A DNA stretch of 64,000 nucleotides from Actinernus sp. WN-2022 (lineage: Eukaryota > Cnidaria > Anthozoa > Actiniaria > Actinernidae): positions 33,998,802-34,062,801 of the forward strand of contig JAOWCC010000064.1 in the NCBI GenBank assembly GCA_030867875.1. The letters run 5' to 3'. Position numbers and translations under genes: made by a program. Positions 1 through 49,185 of this stretch are shown here, in pieces (within the stretch, counting starts at the first letter, position 1; each line of letters starts with the position of its first letter). Below the pieces are notes generated by a model that saw only the letters and a program-made list of their open reading frames with translations, was not told where the DNA came from and made no database searches.

Positions 1-467
1 GAAAGAAATTATTTCTGATTTATACAAAATATTTGGTAAAATAACTGATATAAGGCCCAAATATAAGTTTAGAAGAAAAAAATAGATCTGCCAGCACGTT
101 TTGTATAATAAATTAGGCCTCCTGTGACATCACATAATTAACATATTGGAAAAAAACACCTCTATAACTCATAGATGCAGCACTTAAATCAAGCACGATC
201 CAACTTGGCACGATCCAACATTGTTTGATAGTTTGTCATCCCATATTGGACGATGTTGGACCAATGCTTGATCAAATGTTGGATAAGTTTACTTTTGTTC
301 GACACCTCCACCCCAACATTTTCATCCAACAAAGTTGGGTCGTGCAATCCAACAATGTTCCATAGTTTGATCAGGGCTTACCTTAGTAAGAGTTAATTAT
401 ATTAAAGGGAGCAATAAAATATCAATTATGAAACTCTGCAATTCGGTAATTCAGCTATAAACACCAG

Positions 468-602
468 GGCCTGGTTGTACGAAGCAAGGGTAAGCACTAT
501 CCCGGGTTAAATCACTAACCCGAGGGTAAATTGTACATATTACAATTACAGATTTAGCGCTATCCCAGGGATAAAGTTACCCTGGCTTCGAACAACCGAA
601 CC
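468..602. mobile_element. Short MITE with inverted ends
   Basis: CTGGTTGTACGAAGC at the left is answered by the reverse complement of GGTTGTTCGAAGCCAGGGTA at the right. Internal GGTTAGTGATTTAACCCGGG-type sequence is itself symmetric. No coding content. Confidence 0.65.
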
Positions 603-661
603 CAGCGAGGGAATTTTTCTGTTGATCGTTTTTTCTCTCCCAGAAAAACACCTCGCTGGGT
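601..661. repeat. Short imperfect hairpin
   Basis: CCCAGCGAGG near the start pairs with CCTCGCTGGG at the end, with CAGAAAAA/TTTTTCTG inside. It abuts the MITE to its left. Confidence 0.5.
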
Positions 662-993
662 TTCCGAGGAGGCAGTAATAGTTCGCAGGGCTCGAACATA
701 ACTTCTAAATCAACAAGATAACATCTGCTAGTAGGATTATTTCCACTAGCAAGATTTCGGAGGGTCCTGGCAAAAGGAAATGATCCATACTTATATACTA
801 TACGTTCAGTGTCACATGAATTCACTAGAAGTACATATATTTGATACAAGAACATATTTCATATAATTTACACCGCACTTGACGCTTCGTACTCTTAGTC
901 GACGTACATTGGGAAATAATCTTCTAAATATGCCACGTTTGTTCGAAGTTTTCAGACTCCAAGTTCTACCTTAAAGTCCCTATGAAGCTTATT

Positions 994-1409
994 TTTTTAT
1001 TTTAGATATCAATTCTACATCAAGTGAATAGTAGAATGGTAAAATATATTTTGCTTTGAATGCTGTGCCGCTGAGTTGTTGAGGCTTTAATATCCAAAAT
1101 GCTAATTACATGACATCAGGGGAGGCATCAATTATTATACAAATTGTTTGTTACAATTAAACAAGTTTTTCAAATTATCAGTGTTATACCCATGGTTGAA
1201 ATAAAATGATGTTAGAAATTTGTTTTCCTATATCAGTAGAAACGCCTATTCACAACCACTAAGTGATTGCAGATATCTCCCCTGACGTCATGTAATTAGC
1301 ATTTTGGATATTAAAACCTCCTTAACTCAGCGGCACAGCATTCAAAGCAAAATATATCTTACCATTCTACTATTCACTTGATTTAGAATTGATATCTAAA
1401 ATAAAATAA
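994..1409. mobile_element. Foldback element of about 416 bp
   Basis: Arms of about 130 bp (994-1126 and 1271-1409) are inverted copies; both include TTGAATGCTGTGCCGCTGAG in mirror orientation. Part of each arm (TAATTA/ATTAGCATNTTGGA) also resembles fragments near 120-180 and 63170-63300, so this is a family with several remnants. Confidence 0.7.
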
Positions 1410-1435
1410 AATTTGTTCATAGGCACATAAAAGGT

Positions 1436-1715
1436 GCTGTGTCAGGTTCTGTGCATGTCTGGAATCAATGTTCGATTGGTGGCTGTTAATTGGCTTCAAA
1501 CAGTTAAAGTCCCCTCCCTTAATGCTTGATTGAAAGGATATGCAATATTTTCCTTGAAGACTAGATCTATGCACAGTTTGTTGTTCATTTTTGTACATTT
1601 ACTTTGATTTTATCCAGAGAGTCAGTGCTAGGAGAGTCAGTTTAAATGAAAAGCACTGGAAATAAGTTTCGTTCCGGCCTGGACCATAAAGGCCGGGCCG
1701 CACAGCTGACAGCTC
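1436..1715 (+). repeat. Dispersed repeat family A, copy 1
   Basis: It shares long diverged similarity with 7272-7570 (inverted) and 59895-60160 (direct). Landmarks are GGTGGCTGTTAATTGGCTTC, CCTTGAAGACTAGATCT and TACATTTACTTTGATTTTAT. No coding content seen. Confidence 0.7.
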
Positions 1716-2136
1716 CTTCAAAGGAAGATTGACTCGCAGAAATTTGCTAGTAAAATTGTTTTCACTCACAAATTCAAAAAAGCTGTTAGCATTTTTCGAG
1801 CCCTGATTTGTAAGTAACTATAAAGAAAACAATGCTAAGTCAGAACGACCGGTTATGTCCGTAAAAACGATGTTAAACTACGTCTAGAGTGCGCCGGGTG
1901 GGAACGGGAAGTGACAGAGGAGAGATTACAAATAACATCTTGAATATCATAAACGCAACAAAGAACACATTACAAACGGAACAGAAATGATGGACAGAAT
2001 GGATGCCCAACTTGTTTGCTCGTATTATTAATAATAATTAACTATGTGGTTACTTGAATTGGTCAGTAGGCAACTACTAGGAACCAAACATATATATTAC
2101 ATAAGTTACACAAGCCCTGGTTTCCTCCGATAAATA

Positions 2137-2742
2137 GGGTGTTCCAAACGCCGACTCCTGTTTGTAGGGGGACATCAACAAGGCACTGTCAATGGAATTG
2201 AGCCTTCAAGTTTCTCTAAAACAAACCTACAAAAATAACCCTCTGGGAAAGAAGAGAAATACCTAGTGACTTTCCTACTATGCTTTTCAAAATCTTACTC
2301 TAGCAATTTGATTTCGGTAGTGGTACTTTCTATCCAGTGGAATCTTCATCATCTCTCGTTAAAATAGTTTTAATTATTCTTAGAAAGGATACACTTCTAT
2401 CTGAATAGTTATTGTTGCCTTTGGTAAGTTATTATTTAGGGATCAGTAGGCAGTATCCCTCTGTGAGTAAAAGACCTAATTCACTTGCTCCAATCACAGG
2501 GGGTGGGGCAATGGCTAGTAACACTGGACTCAATGATTCTTATCAACAAATTCCTCTTGCTAAAATGTTCAAGCCATTACTAGTACATTAAGGATTCAAG
2601 CCTACAAATTTACATGTAGTGATTCAACTGCACATCAGAAATGCCTTGGGTTTGGCCAGGCAAATATTGCTATACCTCAGAGCAGCGCATGAGTATAGGA
2701 ATTAGAACAGGAAGGAAGGGAGTCGGCTGCATGGAACACCCC
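2137..2742. mobile_element. Non-autonomous element with about 25-bp inverted ends
   Basis: GGGTGTTCCAAACGCCGACT at the left is matched by the reverse complement of AGTCGGCTGCATGGAACACC at the right. No recognisable gene in between. It lies downstream of PPP2R1A exon 19. Confidence 0.6.
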
Positions 2743-3299
2743 TTGATTATCAACTTCTTGAAACTCTTTGCTGCATGTCATTCGTTCCCGGATCTTGTAC
2801 CCTACTGAGTTGTTAGGCGCAGATGGCATGGGATGTTAAAGATTATTGATATGGGCTGACTTGTGGACTCTAGAAGGCTGCAAAGCAAAGAAATAATCCA
2901 ACTTATTTGAAGTAGTTTGACCAGATAGAAAGGTAAAAGCGATACAGACAGCTCAATAATTAACAATACTGATTTTATTTAATAGACTACGAGCTTAACG
3001 TTTCTGTCAGCTGATACTTAAAACTAAGTATAAAAGTTAACAGAAATAAAGAGCAAGTACAGGAAGTTCTAACTTATATATATATTTTTTGCGAGAAGAT
3101 GCGCGGGCCGACAGGACTCTTTCTTCTTCTTCCAAGAGACAAGGGATTCGAGACAGTGCGTGCAAAGAAGGAAGAAAAGCTAGCTGGGTCTGAGCCCAAG
3201 TCGGATCTAAGCCCGAGTTTAGGGGTGGTTACACAGCATTCGAACAATCCTAGATAACCAACGACTACAGATACTTATGGGATTCTGAGAGCTCCTGCA

Positions 3300-3480
3300 T
3301 TTCGCCTCTCCCCTCTGGGGCCTGGGTTCGATTCCTGATCGTGGTGCCACGTGTCAGTTCAGTTTGTTGGTATCTTGCCCTTGCTCTGAGGGTTTTGCTC
3401 CGGGTTATCCGATTCCCCCCTCAAAAATCAACACACTAAATTCCAATCCGTGTCTCCGATTAGTAGACCCTTCTATGGTC
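3300..3480 (+). mobile_element. tRNA-derived SINE, copy 1
   Basis: Polymerase III B box GGTTCGATTCC at 3325-3335, then the shared body CAGTTTGTTGGTATCTTGCC and TTGCTCTGAGGGTTTT. Three more copies are in this window. The A box end is decayed here. Confidence 0.75.
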
Positions 3481-3757
3481 AGCTAGAAAAGACTAGACAC
3501 GTAAATACAGTTTATTTTTATTTAGTTATGGTTTGTCAGAGCACAGAACATGGCTGGTATTTTCCATGTACTAATTATGCACCAGTCAATTCCTGCGCTG
3601 CCCATTCCCGTTTTTCACAGCATGGGCATCACCTGACTGAGAGAAGATTGGATTGAAAATGGTGGTAAAATCTCAGTTACTATAAACCTTGGACGCGTTT
3701 CTTGTCGATTAATACGGACGGGAAGGCCCTTGTTCAGTTTGACGTTTGTGACGTGTG

Positions 3758-3790
3758 TGTGTTTTTTTTGGGGGGGGGGGGGGGGGGGGG
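3758..3790. repeat. Homopolymer T/G tract
   Basis: A run of T followed by more than 20 G. Length is unreliable in most assemblies. Confidence 0.8.
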
Positions 3791-4147
3791 TATGGGCACC
3801 GCTGGAATTGACTTCGATGTGTTAAGGTGTCAAATAGGTTCCTCAGCAAATTACAACTGATCAAACTGTCAAGTCAAGCTGTAAGGCTGCATTCTTTTGG
3901 AACTATTCTGATAATTCCTATATAGGAATAACAGAATACACGGAATACTGATTCACAAAGAAACAGGATTTTACCACAATTGCCGGTAATCTCGCGATCT
4001 GATTGGTCGATGTGCGGACATGGTAAATGAGAATCCAGCCAACGGTGCTGATGCGAGAAAGTTAGACAATGCTGGCTCTTTCAAAGCTGTCACGCTTTGT
4101 CACACTTTATAATGAAACTTCCTTGTACGTTTTCTAATATTGTTGTA

Positions 4148-4276
4148 AAAAACAAATTTCCTCTGGTTTTCCGTGGTGTGGACTCTCAGCTGCGCCTCGT
4201 GAGCACATTACAAATTTTGACCATGTGATGACGTAAATCGTGGTAAATAACACCACGGAAAACCAGAGGAAAGTTG
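4148..4276. mobile_element. MITE with about 27-bp inverted ends
   Basis: TTTCCTCTGGTTTTCCGTGG at the left is repeated inverted (CCACGGAAAACCAGAGGAAA) at the right. It lies about 220 bp past PPP2R1A exon 19. Confidence 0.75.
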
Positions 4277-4495
4277 CTAAATAAATAATCTGAAAACGGA
4301 ATAACCTTAATGGAGGTGACATGGGAACTAACAACTTTGGGTAGAGTTGTTTATTCTGCCATAGTGAGCAGAATGAACAGAATGCTATTCTGTTCATTCC
4401 GAAAACGGAATAGGTGCCAAAAGAACACGATTATCGTCTATTCTTATTCCGAAATAGTCCCAAAAGGATACACCCTTAAAGTCTGTGACACCTAC

Positions 4496-42843
<38,348 letters not shown>

Positions 42844-43372
42844 GTTGAAATCTTCCTTTTCCGACTGACACTCGCTCGGCACTGGGTGCCTTGGGGGCCT
42901 CGTTAGCAACTGAAGGGCTGGCCATCAGGGGGGACATCGATTACCCTTGTAGTGGAGGGGTGAGAAGGTCTTTTCATAATTATATAATTGAATAGATAGA
43001 ACTATTGTGCAAGTTTGTGTTTTCCATGAAGTGCGCATCAAAAACGGTTTTAAATTGCATTAGCAGTTTTAAATTTCTGTACATCAGTCTCCGATCGAAG
43101 GGTGTGTAATTTGTGTTACCACAGGAAGCCCAATCCTTTCTCTTACAAAAAAATATGTCGAACGCACTTTGTAATCTAAGATTACATCTAGTTAAAAAAA
43201 AAAATTTTAGGCATTAATAAGAATTTAGACAAGTGTAACCTATAATCGATGTAACCTATAAAAGATGTTGTTTATGAATCCGCAAAAGGCTCGGAGCAGG
43301 GGTAAGAGCCGTCCTTAGTAAGCGTTGCGTGACGACACTTAGGACGGCTGCATAAGGAGGCTAGGGCCTTAG

Positions 43373-43453
43373 TAGCCTGATTTTCAGACTGTCGAGGTCG
43401 TCCGCTCACTTCCTCCCAGAGCGGACGACCTCGACAGTCTGAAAATCAGGCTA
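43373..43453. mobile_element. TAGCC-family hairpin 1, perfect 35-bp arms, 9-bp target duplication
   Basis: Arms TAGCCTGATTTTCAGACTGT, CGAGGTCGTCCGCTC are perfectly inverted around an 11-base loop. Identical flanks GGGCCTTAG (43364-43372, 43454-43462) show recent insertion. It lies between PPP2R1A and FBXO36. Confidence 0.92.
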
Positions 43454-43537
43454 GGGCCTTAGGGGTAAGATAGACTAGTTAACCCTCCTGATACGTTATC
43501 GGGGAACGCGCCTGAACCCAGTCCACTACGACCAAAC

Positions 43538-43547
43538 AATATGGCGG
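43538..43547 (+). promoter_or_regulatory. Possible YY1-like promoter motif upstream of FBXO36
   Basis: AATATGGCGG lies about 95 bp before the FBXO36 start codon. This core matches the ATGGCGG motif often found at or just after start sites of animal housekeeping genes. The ATG in it opens a four-codon upstream frame (MADD, then stop). Motif match only; no start-site evidence. Confidence 0.3.
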
Positions 43548-43642
43548 ATGATTAATGTACACATTGCTGAGTGTTGTTTGGACATCCTATACCCCAACTT
43601 CCATAGTTTTATAATCACATAGAAAAAGATAAATACCTTGAA

Positions 43643-44266
43643 ATGAACTTTGGACGCCATATCTACCTCGAGAAGACCGCGCAAGCTCCATCGCCGAGCA
43701 AAGACTTCCACCAGTTGATCGTACAAGATCACGAAGTAATCTGGAGAACATGGAGGATTTCACTGCGAAAAGATCAACGCTACATCCCGCCAAGTCAACG
43801 AAGGATCCCCTGGGAAGACTTTGACGACGATGACCTAACCCAGATGGATATCACGAGAGTTTTGGGTGAAGATACATTACGCCTAGTGCATTCTCTTGTT
43901 TGCGGAGATTGGCTAGTTCGCCTGCCTTCAAAAGTCGTCGCTCACATTGCAAGTTTCCTCGACCTAGCTGACATCACAAGACTGGGAGCTGTTTGCAAGT
44001 TCTTGAGAAGGATTTGTTCAAGTGATGAGCTCTGGGAGAAGATTTATAGGTCGCATTGTGATACTGTTACAAACGAGATGAGGGAATTGGCTTTGGAAGT
44101 TGGGTGGAAAAAGATGTTTTTTACTAATAAACTCCAACTACAAGTTCAGGTCAGAAGACGGAAAGAAAAGGGGGGTTTAAAGAAAAGAGCCTCTGATTTG
44201 AAACAGAAAGCAGAGAGTGAGGGGGATAGTCCGACAGCATTCATCACCCAGAAAAATGGGGTCTAA
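43643..44266 (+). CDS. FBXO36: F-box only protein 36, single-exon frame
   Basis: This 207-residue protein is a predicted substrate receptor of SCF (SKP1-CUL1-F-box) ubiquitin ligases. The start fits the family: a short variable opening and then PSPSKDFHQLIVQ, matching the PPPSKDYYQLLV-like block of vertebrate FBXO36. A WRISLR motif follows at about residues 37-42. The F-box spans about residues 90-135 (RLPSKVVAHIASFLDLADIT, then LWEKIY). The diagnostic tail GWKKMFFTNKLQLQ comes at about 155-168, followed by a basic Lys/Arg-rich end longer than in vertebrates (about 188 residues). The whole frame is uninterrupted, whereas vertebrate FBXO36 has several coding exons. That means intron loss or a retrocopy, although no poly-A tract is seen. 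It is divergent from PPP2R1A with start codons about 800 bp apart. Confidence 0.93.
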   Translation: MNFGRHIYLEKTAQAPSPSKDFHQLIVQDHEVIWRTWRISLRKDQRYIPPSQRRIPWEDFDDDDLTQMDITRVLGEDTLRLVHSLVCGDWLVRLPSKVVAHIASFLDLADITRLGAVCKFLRRICSSDELWEKIYRSHCDTVTNEMRELALEVGWKKMFFTNKLQLQVQVRRRKEKGGLKKRASDLKQKAESEGDSPTAFITQKNGV

Positions 44267-44429
44267 GTTTTGAACCTGAATGCAGTGAGTTTTATAATAA
44301 CCACTCTAAAATGCTATTATTTTTACAAGAATTATAATTATTGGCTAAACTGCAGGATACCCTGAACACTGTCTGGCCTTCATCCCCAAAGAATCCATAT
44401 AATTCTTTTCAGAAGAATTACAAAGCGGA

Positions 44430-45437
44430 GTAATTGCAGAATACCCCCTCCTTTGGGTCATTAATTCATTTCTCAACTTTTTCACACAAACCTTCTAAAA
44501 ACCTAACCCTGAAATATTAAAAAAACCTAACCATTTCAACCCAAAATCATTCATAGAACGAGTCTAAATACACCTGAACCACAGGCGAACCATCCTCCCA
44601 TTTTGTGTATTTGTCACTGATGTTTTAATAATCCATTATTTCTCCCCTGGTTCGTTTATCGGAAGCTGCCAAAAAACTACTTCATCGGGGTGGTGTGTCA
44701 AGTTGCAAAACAGCCCATACGAGGGAGATTAGGGGAAATATGTCAGCTGTCCATTTCTTCGCTGGGGACTCTAGACGAGAGATCATTTGACAGATTGATT
44801 AAAAAAATTTGAATGTGATGACCGTTATAAATCCTTATGATGGCTCATATCTGTCCCGATCATAGGGAGAAAAAAAATCGCAGAAAATCTGGATCAGTTT
44901 GACGGTTTCTAAGAAGCTTTTACGAGTGTGTAACACTCGATGTCGCCGTGAATTACCACCAAAAAGGTAGCTCATTTACTGTTCTTAAATATTTTGAATG
45001 TTAGAGAGGGAGCAGGAACATGGAAGTTTTCGTTTTTCGGCAAAATTCTCGCGCGCCTCACTTGTCGGCGATGAATTTAGTTGCCTGCCTTGTGTATTTT
45101 TATGTAGTTGGAGAGATGAGCCACAGGAAGCCCGAGCAAAATGTAAACAAACCTGAGCCACAGGAAACCCGAGCTGTATTATGAGCGCGCGCTAAATCAA
45201 CACATTCACAGCAGAATCAAGTCAAAAGGTACCCTGGTTCCAGAGGTTTTCTAGAGAGAACAGCAACGGCGCGGTGATGAGCGAGCTGCGAAGCAGCGAG
45301 AAGAGAAATAATGGATTATTAAAACATCAGTGACAAATACACAAAATGGGAGGATGGTTCGCCTGTGCCTGAACTAAAGTGGAGAATTTAGCGCAGTCTT
45401 CAAGGGATCTTTTCAGTGGAGGGGGTATTCTGCAACT
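44430..45437. mobile_element. MITE family C, copy 3, split by another foldback
   Basis: ATTGCAGAATACCCCCTCC at the left and GGAGGGGGTATTCTGCAACT at the right. The middle holds inverted blocks GTGTATTTGTCACTGATGTT (44615) and its inverse (about 45330), so a second structure lies inside. Confidence 0.68.
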
Positions 45438-45644
45438 AAGCCTACAAAGCTACCAAGGAGGATAGCATTTCAGGAGTGAAGCAACTTGCACCTAACTTCT
45501 CCCCCCTCAATTTGGGAGTGTGGGGATCTTTTCAGTGGAGGGGGTATTCTGCAACTAAGCCTACAAAGCTACCAAGGAGGATAGCATTTCAGGAGTGAAG
45601 CAACTTGCACCTAACTTCTCCCCCCTCAATTTGGGAGTGTGGGG
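45404..45644. repeat. Tandem duplication of 119 bp
   Basis: GGGATCTTTTCAGTGGAGGG begins both units (45404 and 45523). The copies are essentially identical and include the right end of the family-C element. Confidence 0.92.
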
Positions 45645-46450
45645 CATGCACCCCTGGAAAATTTTGAAAATCGAAGGTATCTGAAATGGAATTTCCTGCA
45701 TTTTGAGACCACTTTGGAACAAAGTTAAAAGGTTTTAATAACAAACATTATACAAGCAAGGGTGTGGCATGAGCAATGTCCGGGGTGCAAGTGTGAGAAT
45801 AAGTGGTGACGTGTGACAATCAACCTGGTAGCTATGAAATTATAAGTCTTGTAAAAATAATCTTATTTTAGAGTGAACATCATCTCAGTGTATGCCTTAC
45901 ATTCAGTATACTGCATAAACTTCACTTTCATGTACCAAAACTTGACTTGACAAAGTTTATACTGGTGAGAAGAGGAGGTTAAAATAGTCACTACAGGTAT
46001 ATTCTAGACTATTAAAGTGATCAATGGACTCTGCAACAAGTACTGTGGCAAGCATTTTAACTCTCACAGCTGTGGCCTGGCTTCCATTGCTGAACATGGT
46101 ACAACACATTTGTTGAGGTTATTTATTGGTAATATTTTCACTAGTGAGGATATGGAAAATACACCACTCAAGACCAGATGTATTTTCTTATGAGTTACGT
46201 ATACACAAGTGGTGTATTTCTCAGTAAAACATTCCAGTCCATAAATATAATACTGGGATAAACAATAATATTGATATGTTAACAATAACTTATTTGTGAC
46301 ATTGAAATATGCCCTGATATTTTGTCCGCGGATACATGTATCTGTTCCAAGAAGAGACAAGTTCCCGAGAGTGAAACTCGAGGGAAACTGTGAACTTTGA
46401 GGATCAGGTAATGTCCAAGGACAACATAAAATGTCAGTAGTAGTAGTTGT
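45645..46450. other. No gene recognised downstream of FBXO36
   Basis: AT-rich sequence with short frames only; no motif, RNA gene or clear terminal repeats seen. Confidence 0.4.
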
Positions 46451-46539
46451 TTATTTAAACACGCTTCAAAGAATGAGCAAATTTAAATGTGTACAGGCAT
46501 ATTTTGATGCCACAATGTAGGTTATTGTTGTTATCATCC

Positions 46540-47160
46540 TTCAAATATTTTCTTTGATGCACGCTTATGCTCAACAGGGAGTGTATTTGCTGATATTTGT
46601 CATCTGGTGGAGAGAAAATATTGGGTTGTGATGCATTTGACCAATCATGCAAGAGCACAGTGGGCACAAATGACCATAAAAACGGCATGAGTCCTATATT
46701 TAAAAAAGTTTTCAATGCAGACAATTAAATTTTGGTTGGTGGATGTAGAATCATAAAAGGATTATAATGTGATAATTTAAGCTATGTCTATACCATTGTA
46801 ATGTCACAATGATGTCATCTATTCATTTCTAATATGTTCGTTATAACTGTTCATTACCTCTAAAAATGGAATGTCATATATTTTTTAAATCTCCATGATG
46901 AGTATGAAGGAAATGAAAACCAGATGTCGATTGGTTAAGGAAATCAAAAGTTATGAAAGTTTGAATTTTGCCAATTTTACTGCCAAAATTCGGTGGGAAA
47001 TAAACAACACAATTTTAAAGCATTTATTAATTATAAAAAATATCCCTTCATTCATCTTTTAGAGTTGCTAATTTCACTGTCATCTGGCCGAGAGCAAATA
47101 TTGGGTCACGTGATGCATTTCCACCAATCACATGGGAGAGAAAATATTCAATGGATTATA
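46540..47160. repeat. Two direct copies of a repeat segment
   Basis: GTCATCTGGTGGAGAGAAAATATTGGG-like sequence at about 46597 and 47079, each followed by GTGATGCATTT and a CCAATCA block. Probably fragments of one family. Confidence 0.6.
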
Positions 47161-47203
47161 AATTATGATATTTGTTGTTTGACAGCTTAGTTTATTGATG
47201 TGA

Positions 47204-47526
47204 AATAGAGTTGCTCCAACATCGGTGTTGACAATTTAGATAAATTTACTAAATTAGTAGTACTTAGTTGACGTCACCTAAATTAGTGTAACCACAAGAC
47301 CAACAGTCACAGCAGCAAAATCAGGGGGGTTGAACATAAACTTCAGGTGAAAATACAGCTGTTGATCCCATACAAAAGTGTACTAGTCTAGACGATTCCA
47401 TGAGTCAATGTCTTCCCAGATCTGAAGACCATTGGCACATGAAATTTCAAATTAGTTGATGTTAATTAAACTAGTACTAATTTAGTTAAACTAAATCGTC
47501 AACACCGACATTGGAGCAACTCTATT
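47204..47526. mobile_element. MITE with 29-bp inverted ends
   Basis: AATAGAGTTGCTCCAACATC at the left, inverted at the right with a single mismatch in the shared end. Internal TTTAGT/ACTAAA repeats. Confidence 0.85.
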
Positions 47527-47695
47527 GCCCTCTTCAGAGAAGTGCCAAATTTATCACTAAAATAGACCCAATTCCAATATGGCTGCTTAATTTGTTTAGA
47601 ACCAAAAACTTAGCCAATGGGCAAATCTTTGATGGATGCTAATGACGAAAAAACGTAAACAAACTTCAAGCAATGTACATACACACAAACAGAGT

Positions 47696-47945
47696 CCATA
47701 AATCGAAAGAGATTATCACTTGGTAATCACCTAAAATTTGAGAGTGATATGTTAAATATATTTTGAGGAATGACCATTTTTAAATCTCAAAATTTATAAA
47801 GAATGTATGGCTGTTGGCAACTGACTTGCCACCCAGCCCATTTTACAGTTTTGAAAAGTTAATTTCTCCGTAAATATTTAACATATCAATCTCAAATTTT
47901 CAGTGATTACTAATAAGTTTAAAATTCTCTTTCAACTGATGTAGT
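47696..47945. mobile_element. MITE with about 60-bp inverted arms
   Basis: AAATTTGAGAGTGATATGTT at the left and AACATATCAATCTCAAATTT at the right; outer AAAGAGATTATCACTTGGTA matches the diverged inverse end. Confidence 0.7.
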
Positions 47946-48618
47946 TTGTAGCTTGAAGTTTAATTTATGCTAATGAGGCAAAATGTGAACAATGACTTCA
48001 GCAAGGATTGGCTGGAACATGTTATAGTTACAGTAGTAATATTCAGCAGTTTGAGAGTTTGGTCTTGAATTGGTGCGTGCAAAGTTGTGAACATTTGAAA
48101 AATGGGATAATCACAAAAACGAGGCTAGTTAGGCATAATGGCTCAACTCAATATCAACTCAAGTAAATTCAAATGTTAATACTGCTGTATACCGTACCAT
48201 TTTATGCTAGCAAAATCAAACTACAGTGTGTTATTGATTTGATCATGCCCTTTAATGAAGTAGTATTCAACTGTTACACTCTATGCCATTTGAAAAAATG
48301 TTCACCATTTTGGACTTAGGTCTTTGCCTATGTACTTTTGTGTTTGTTTGAAGACCACATTTTGCACTAGTGTATAACTTATTGTGTGGATAAACCTTAA
48401 TTTTAGTGTGAATGAAATATCTTGAATCAGATTGCACACAATTTTGTTTGTTAGATTTTTTTTTTTTTTTTTTAATGGGGCTAAATGTAATTTTGAGACA
48501 ATGCTGGCCAGTGGTCTACTCCCTGGGTTATTATTATCTTGGATTGAAAACAAGGGCTCACACAAAGTGGAAATGATACAATGAAGAGCTGCTCGATGGG
48601 CACTATCATGATTTGACC

Positions 48619-48673
48619 TAGCCTGAACAGGGGTTGGGCTGAGGGGGAGATGAGCTGCAGATTTTTCAGGCTA
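48619..48673. mobile_element. TAGCC-family element 2, 55 bp, 9-bp target duplication
   Basis: TAGCCTGAA...TTCAGGCTA flanked by GATTTGACC at 48610-48618 and 48674-48682. It interrupts the LINE fossil. Confidence 0.9.
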
Positions 48674-48979
48674 GATTTGACCTATTATCCAGCGTGTTGG
48701 CCATGTTAAAAGATCTTGGATGGCGCTCCCTCGAGCAAAGAAGAGCAGATTCCCGCCTGACCTTGCTCTTTAAAATTACTAATGGACTTGTTGCCATCAA
48801 CCCAGCTGACAAACTGCGCCGTGTGGCTGTGAAATGAAGGTCCTGTCACACATACCAACGCTTTCATACCTCTAGCCACAACTACTTCATCCGAGAGACT
48901 TTCCTTCTATCCAAGAACAATATTATTACACAATGGAACAGTATCCCCCCTGACATTTTTACTAAAACTTGTAATCTCG

Positions 48980-49185
48980 TAGCCTCCTCTGCAGGCATCT
49001 CTAATTTTCGAAGAAATCAGATTTCTCCCTCTCTTTTCTTCACCTGCAACAGGGAGCCTATAATCTGATTTCTTCAAAAATTAGAGTGCCTGCGGAGGAG
49101 GCTATAGCCTGCAAAAGCAGCCGCATCTTAATCTGTTTCGGAGCGAGCACAAAGATGCGGCTGCTTTCGCAGGCTAAGGATACTA
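48980..49185. mobile_element. TAGCC-family element 3 with element 4 nested at its end
   Basis: Element 3 (48980-49104) has ends TAGCCTCCTCTGCAGGCA and its near-perfect inverse. Its outer flanks are GTAATCTCG (48971-48979) and GTAATCCCG (49186-49194), 8 of 9 matching. It interrupts the LINE just after the TCN codons. Confidence 0.85.
49105..49176. mobile_element. TAGCC-family element 4, 72-bp hairpin nested in element 3
   Basis: TAGCCTGCAAAAGCAGCCGC and GCGGCTGCTTTCGCAGGCTA form the arms. Flanks AGGAGGCTA and AGGATACTA (7 of 9) equal the last nine bases of element 3, so element 4 duplicated the end of element 3. Confidence 0.83.

Larger units (their letters stand above)
42844..43642. promoter_or_regulatory. 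Shared divergent intergenic region PPP2R1A / FBXO36
   Basis: These 799 bp separate two head-to-head start codons and so must hold both 5' UTRs and probably both promoters. I see no TATA box at a convincing distance from either gene. The region contains the 81-bp hairpin element at 43373-43453 and a short A-rich tract near 43190. A bidirectional promoter is inferred from layout only. Confidence 0.5.

Noticed and set aside
3840..3900. Possible last exon of PPP2R1A (acceptor near 3885, reading LQLDLTV then stop)
   Set aside because: The phase fits, but there is no pyrimidine tract or branch-point-like context and the peptide is not the family ending. Left as unproven.
4020..4085. Another possible last exon (ALSNFLA reading on the minus strand)
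   Set aside because: The frame runs on for over 25 codons of unrelated sequence and the acceptor is poor.
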